From JBAWXE01 sp037144255 (lineage in GTDB: Bacteria; Bacteroidota; Bacteroidia; Chitinophagales; Chitinophagaceae): 16,823 bases of DNA. Below the pieces are notes generated by a model, which saw only the letters and a list, made by a program, of their open reading frames with translations, was not told where the DNA came from and made no database searches. Position numbers and translations under genes: made by a program. The stretch lies in assembly GCA_037144255.1 (NCBI GenBank), contig JBAWXE010000060.1, positions 1 to 16,823 of the forward strand, written 5' to 3'. This document shows, one piece after another, positions 14,000-16,823 of this stretch. The stretch's first letter is position 1, and every line of letters starts with the position of its first letter.

Positions 14000-14383
14000 T
14001 CACTTGCGTAATTCATTCCAGCTATCACCTAGTCCTGCGTACCAGCTTCTCCATTTGGTAGTCAATTTGCAGCCTGTTTCTTTTTGACCTCTGCAGTCAC
14101 TGAGTGTTTCGCTATAGGCATTCATGAAGATGTTCCTTTCAAATTCTGTAGTGTATTTTTTTTGCATGTCGGCAGACATATTACTGGCATATCGGCTCAT
14201 AGTTATTAGGTTGTCATGAGCATTGAGGCTGTTTTGTTGTTGGTGCATCAGGTATTCTGTTCGGCATTGTAGCTCTGCTACTTGTCTGGCATCGTCTTTT
14301 ATAACGCTTCTTTGTGTAGCAACGAACGCAACTATTAATACTGATGCGGTAATGGCGGAAGGTATTGGTAAGTGGACTAGCAT
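14000..14383 (-). CDS. Small membrane-anchored protein, unknown function
   Basis: A 127-aa protein with one N-terminal hydrophobic segment (PSAITASVLIVAFVAT, about 8-23) that may be an uncleaved signal anchor. The rest is a charged, helix-prone domain, probably periplasmic, with QVAELQCRTEYLMHQQQNSL (34-53) likely coiled. Three cysteines (C40, C97, C105) could form disulfides. The start at 14383 is the first ATG of the frame. It is monocistronic, with a strong hairpin after it. The phased TTAAC array begins about 70 bp upstream of its start, so it is a candidate target of that regulator. No family is recognised. Confidence 0.65.
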   Translation of the reverse strand: MLVHLPIPSAITASVLIVAFVATQRSVIKDDARQVAELQCRTEYLMHQQQNSLNAHDNLITMSRYASNMSADMQKKYTTEFERNIFMNAYSETLSDCRGQKETGCKLTTKWRSWYAGLGDSWNELRK

Positions 14384-14454
14384 GGTGTATAAGTTTAATG
14401 GTGATCGATATTTCTCTATTTCATGTGTATGTGTATTCTATTTTGTAATTTTTG

Positions 14455-14545
14455 TTAACTAGCTATTAACCAATGTTTAACTAATCATTCACTATGTTAA
14501 CGAGTGATTAACTATTACAAAGATATGCATTAACCAATCATTGAC
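14455..14545. promoter_or_regulatory. Helically phased TTAAC direct-repeat array
   Basis: TTAAC occurs at 14455, 14466, 14477, 14497, 14508 and 14530, with one-mismatch copies TTCAC at 14488 and TTGAC at 14541. Steps are 11, 11, 11, 9, 11, 22 and 11 bp, so nearly all lie on one face of the helix. A further TTAAC at 14574 is three 11-bp steps from 14541. Six-base direct repeats with five-base spacers (TTAACn-N5) are the format of Pho boxes bound by PhoB/PhoP/OmpR-type response regulators, e.g. the TT(A/T/C)ACA boxes of Bacillus PhoP. The array lies between the small membrane protein gene (minus) and the plus-strand island, and could act on either. Confidence 0.65.
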
Positions 14546-14671
14546 AAAACTAATTGTAATTAGATTGTAAATATTAACAAAAATAAATAAATGTAATATG
14601 TTTCTGTGTTGGAAGAACTACAGTTAGGAATAAAAATGACTATGTAATAATTATGGACTTAGGATATGTAG
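14546..14671. other. Gap between the TTAAC array and the degraded island
   Basis: AT-rich, with a last TTAAC at 14574-14578. No promoter for the plus-strand island is clear. The left edge of the island is probably in 14640-14672, where readable homology of the HTH fragment begins, but no target duplication or att site is recognised. Confidence 0.3.
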
Positions 14672-14878
14672 GGCGTAGCAGCCATGCTGAATCTGAAAAG
14701 GCAAACCTTGTATGGGTATGTAAGCAAGAAGCAGATACCATTTTCTAAAACTATGGGTAAGCTGTATTTCTCCAAGCTCGATTTGCAAAACTGGATAAAA
14801 TCGGGATGCAAGGCTGTGGAGAATAAGCATATCACCGTAGACAATCAACTGGCAAAAGCAGTAAGAAAGGGTAAATAA
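14672..14878 (+). pseudogene. 5'-truncated excisionase-like HTH gene
   Basis: The ATG at 14684 gives 64 aa: MLNLKRQTLYGYVSKKQIPF, then KLYFSKLDLQNWIKSG. This is a MerR/excisionase-type (HTH_17) DNA-binding domain common on Bacteroidota mobile elements. Normally the fold starts earlier, with ...VAAMLNLKRQT; the codons for GVAA are present in frame at 14672-14683, but a TAG at 14669 cuts off everything upstream. So the fragment lacks the beginning of its recognition domain and all preceding residues. Translation from 14684 is possible but would give an incomplete HTH. It shares its frame with the next fragment, which follows six bases after its stop codon. Confidence 0.6.
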
Positions 14879-14884
14879 GCCACT

Positions 14885-15104
14885 GTGGTAGACAATATTT
14901 CAGCCATACTATCCAATTCTGACATCTGGAAGAATGCCAAGGCTACATCCTTTGAGTATCAGGGGTCTTGGTTTTACCCGGTATATAATAGAAACAATGG
15001 AGACATTAAGTATTTCGGAAGTCAATTGTCCAACATGGATATCAGGGTATTTCCCCATGCAGTGTATTTATGTAATTCGCTACACAAGTTCTATGCTGGG
15101 TAAA
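14885..15104 (+). pseudogene. DUF6943-like fragment
   Basis: A 72-aa frame starting at GTG (14885). It has ATSFEYQGSWFYPVYNRNNG (20-39) and DIKYFGSQLSNMDI (40-53), then FPHAVYLCNSLHKFYAG. To my recollection this matches the C-terminal part of DUF6943-type proteins carried by Bacteroidota mobile elements; the family assignment is from memory. It stops where the polymerase fragment starts in another frame, and the two overlap at about 15093-15104. It may be the complete 3' end of the family or be cut by the junction. Confidence 0.5.
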
Positions 15105-16016
15105 GCACATTCAGCCAGTTATGCAGTAGAGAGCTTTCAAAGCCTATACTTAAAGACCTATTACCCTTTAGAGTTCATGGTAGCAGTCATCAATAACTTT
15201 GGAGGCTTCTATTCTACAAGGGTATATATCAATGAAGCAAAGAAAGCTGGAGGTACATTGCATTTACCCTGTGTAAACAATAGTACCCATTTAACCACCC
15301 TATACGGAACAGATGTGTACTTGGGATTTATACATATCAAGTCATTGGAACATGCCATATCTGAAATAATAGAACAGGAGCGTAACAATAATGGGAACTA
15401 TATTAATCTGGAAGACTTTATCCTCAGAACGAGGATAGGTATAGAATCTCTAATAACCCTTATACGGATAAATGCATTAAGGTTTACAGGCAAATCTAAG
15501 AGGCAGCTATTATGGGAGGCTCATATGCTATTTGACAAGGAGAAAGCCAAAAGGAATGCATTAGCAATAAGTATGTTCTCAGATGATACCCCTGAATGGG
15601 ATATACCCCAACTGGTAGAAAACAAGGTAAGTGATGTATATGATGAACTGGAGCTATTGGAGTTCCCTGTATCTATGAGTTCATTTGAATTATTGAAGTC
15701 AGACTATAGGGGTGAATGCATGGCTAAAGACCTTATGAGCCATATAGGAGAGACCATAAGGATGGTGGGGAGCTATGTCACCTATAAGGGAGTAAGGACA
15801 GTAAAAGGGGACTTAATGGCTTTTGGTACATTCTTAGATGAGGATGGGCACTTTTTTGATACTACCCATTTCCCACCAAGTTTAAAGACATATCCTTTTA
15901 CAGGTGGCGGAGTTTATTTAATATTGGGTAAGGTTGTAGAGGAGTTTGGCTTCCCAAGTATAGAGGTAGAGAAAATGGGAAGGATGGGATATAAGAAGAA
16001 CCCGATCAGTGAATAA
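15093..16016 (+). pseudogene. dnaE: C-terminal fragment of DnaE-type DNA polymerase III alpha subunit
   Basis: About 307 aa from the ATG at 15093, corresponding to roughly the last third of a DnaE/DnaE2-like polymerase of about 1000 aa. GKAHSASYAVESFQSLYLKT and YYPLEFMVAVINN match the fingers-domain tail (the conserved KSHAxxYA...YLKxHYPxEFM block). Then come a tandem helix-hairpin-helix region (INLEDFILRTRIGIESLITL...FTGKSKRQLLWEA, about residues 104-143) and an OB-fold (IRMVGSYVTYKGVRTVKGDL, 222-241). The PHP domain, palm catalytic aspartates and most of the fingers are missing, so it cannot polymerise DNA. The open frame extends upstream to 14934, but those residues are the DUF6943 sequence read out of frame. 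The remaining frame is intact to its stop, 10 bp before the SRAP gene. Confidence 0.82.
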
Positions 16017-16026
16017 ACTATAAGCT

Positions 16027-16761
16027 ATGTGTTACAATATAGAGATACCTGCCAAAGAGGAGATAAAGGAATACTATAATAGGTATTTGGATAATGCCAT
16101 TCGTAATGATGAATGGAATGAATACTTCTATAAAATGTCAGGGTTTGCCTTTGCCAAGATACCTGTACTAACAACAGAGAACCCAGATAAAGTACAAGGA
16201 TATTATTGGGGACTGATACCTAAATGGTGTAAGGATGAAGCCCAAGCAAAGGAAATGAGAACCAATACACTCAATGCCAAATCTGAGACTGTATTTGAAA
16301 AGCCATCCTTCAGAGCAAGTATAGGAAGTAAAAGGTGTCTGATATTTGTCAAGGGCTTTTATGAGTGGAGGGACTATGAAAAGAAGAAGTACCCTTATTA
16401 CATACATCTAAAGAACGAACCTGTATTTGCCTTTGGTGGTATTTATGAAACATGGGTAAACAAAGAGACAGGGGAGGTATATAATACAGTTTCAATAATT
16501 ACCACTGAGGCTAACCCATTAATGGCACAAATTCATAATTCTAAAATGAGAATGCCATTGATCATTTCAGGGGAAGATGCTGGTAGATGGATAGACCCAG
16601 CATTGAGCAAAGAAGAAATTCAAGATTTAATGAAGCCCTATGATGAACATCAAATGGAAGCACATACTATATCCAAGCTTATTACATCAAGGAAGGAGAA
16701 CCCTAACCAAGCAGCAGTAAAAGAAGTGTTTGAGTATTCTGAGTTACCAGCAATTAATTAA
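16027..16761 (+). CDS. SRAP-family abasic-site DNA-protein cross-linking protein (YedK/HMCES-type)
   Basis: A 244-aa protein, full length for the family. MC starts it: C2 becomes N-terminal after Met removal and forms a thiazolidine cross-link with an abasic site in single-stranded DNA. Family residues are in place: R78/N83 in MRTNTLNAKSE, E113 in VKGFYEWRD (the active-site glutamate) and H170 in QIHNSKMRMPLII (the catalytic histidine followed by RMP). YYWGLIPKW (59-67) is the usual WGLIPxW motif. It shields abasic sites during replication. It starts 10 bp after the polymerase fragment, and in Bacteroidota such genes sit near ImuB/DnaE2-type SOS cassettes, so this is probably the one intact gene left of such a cassette. 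Its promoter may now be the remnants upstream. Confidence 0.93.
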   Translation: MCYNIEIPAKEEIKEYYNRYLDNAIRNDEWNEYFYKMSGFAFAKIPVLTTENPDKVQGYYWGLIPKWCKDEAQAKEMRTNTLNAKSETVFEKPSFRASIGSKRCLIFVKGFYEWRDYEKKKYPYYIHLKNEPVFAFGGIYETWVNKETGEVYNTVSIITTEANPLMAQIHNSKMRMPLIISGEDAGRWIDPALSKEEIQDLMKPYDEHQMEAHTISKLITSRKENPNQAAVKEVFEYSELPAIN

Positions 16762-16764
16762 CGA

Positions 16765-16805
16765 TAATTCAAAATATCAGGCATAATACAGGCATAATTG
16801 AATTA
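16765..16805. repeat. Nested direct and inverted repeats after the SRAP gene
   Basis: CAGGCATAAT occurs at 16778-16787 and 16789-16798 (11-bp period). They lie inside an inverted repeat TAATTCAA (16765-16772) and TTGAATTA (16798-16805). There is no GC-rich stem or T-run, so it is not a terminator. It could be an operator or a site at the edge of the island. Confidence 0.4.
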
Positions 16806-16823
16806 AATATTTCGAAGCATTTA

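Noticed and set aside
14934..15092. N-terminal extension of the DnaE fragment from the 14934 ATG
   Set aside because: These residues are the DUF6943-like sequence in the wrong frame and show no polymerase homology.

Overview
The window reads as an AT-rich chromosomal segment of a Bacteroidota bacterium, most likely near the Chitinophagaceae (the family is an inference). The evidence is a type IX secretion C-terminal sorting domain, candidate promoters with the TAnnTTTG -7 element, absence of clear Shine-Dalgarno sites, S41 peptidase and Crp-family proteins of Bacteroidota style, and an island of genes of the kind carried by Bacteroidota mobile elements. I see no tRNA, rRNA, CRISPR array or intact transposase.

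Layout. 1-1017: a REP-like palindrome and a minus-strand gene for an HTH/coiled-coil protein, whose promoter is preceded by an array of palindromes repeating every 23 bp. 1378-3652: a likely minus-strand operon of a GT4-like glycosyltransferase and a secreted protein of unknown function. 3936-6111: plus-strand Rieske lipoprotein and S41 peptidase, each ending in a terminator with nearly the same stem. 6415-9018: a c-type cytochrome, then a probable operon of its near-identical paralogue, an outer-membrane barrel protein and a small haem c lipoprotein. 9080-10747: minus-strand four-TM protein, a TMEM189/CarF-type lipid desaturase (plasmalogen-forming family) and a Crp/Fnr-type regulator. The desaturase promoter has a perfect -7 box with a perfect 18-bp FNR/Dnr-like palindrome centred about 40 bp upstream of the predicted start, and a second copy further up. 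10903-11747: two small exported repeat proteins, one proline-rich and one Lys/Ala-rich, divergently transcribed. 11835-13708: a T9SS-exported adhesin-like PKD protein, preceded by the frameshifted 5' stub of a paralogue. 14000-14383: a small membrane-anchored protein. 14455-14545: TTAAC boxes on an 11-bp helical period. 14672-16761: a decayed mobile or DNA-repair cassette made of a truncated HTH gene, a DUF6943-like fragment joined to the C-terminal third of a DnaE-type polymerase, and an intact SRAP (YedK/HMCES-type) abasic-site protein.

How the genes may work together. The Rieske protein, three cytochromes and barrel protein suggest envelope electron transfer. The Crp/Fnr regulator and desaturase look like a small regulon in which an environmental signal controls membrane ether-lipid chemistry. 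The strongest leads are the desaturase with its class-II-like promoter, the helically phased TTAAC array, the 23-bp palindrome array, and the gene-fragment junction near 15093-15105. Functions come from motif recognition alone; no database search was run.
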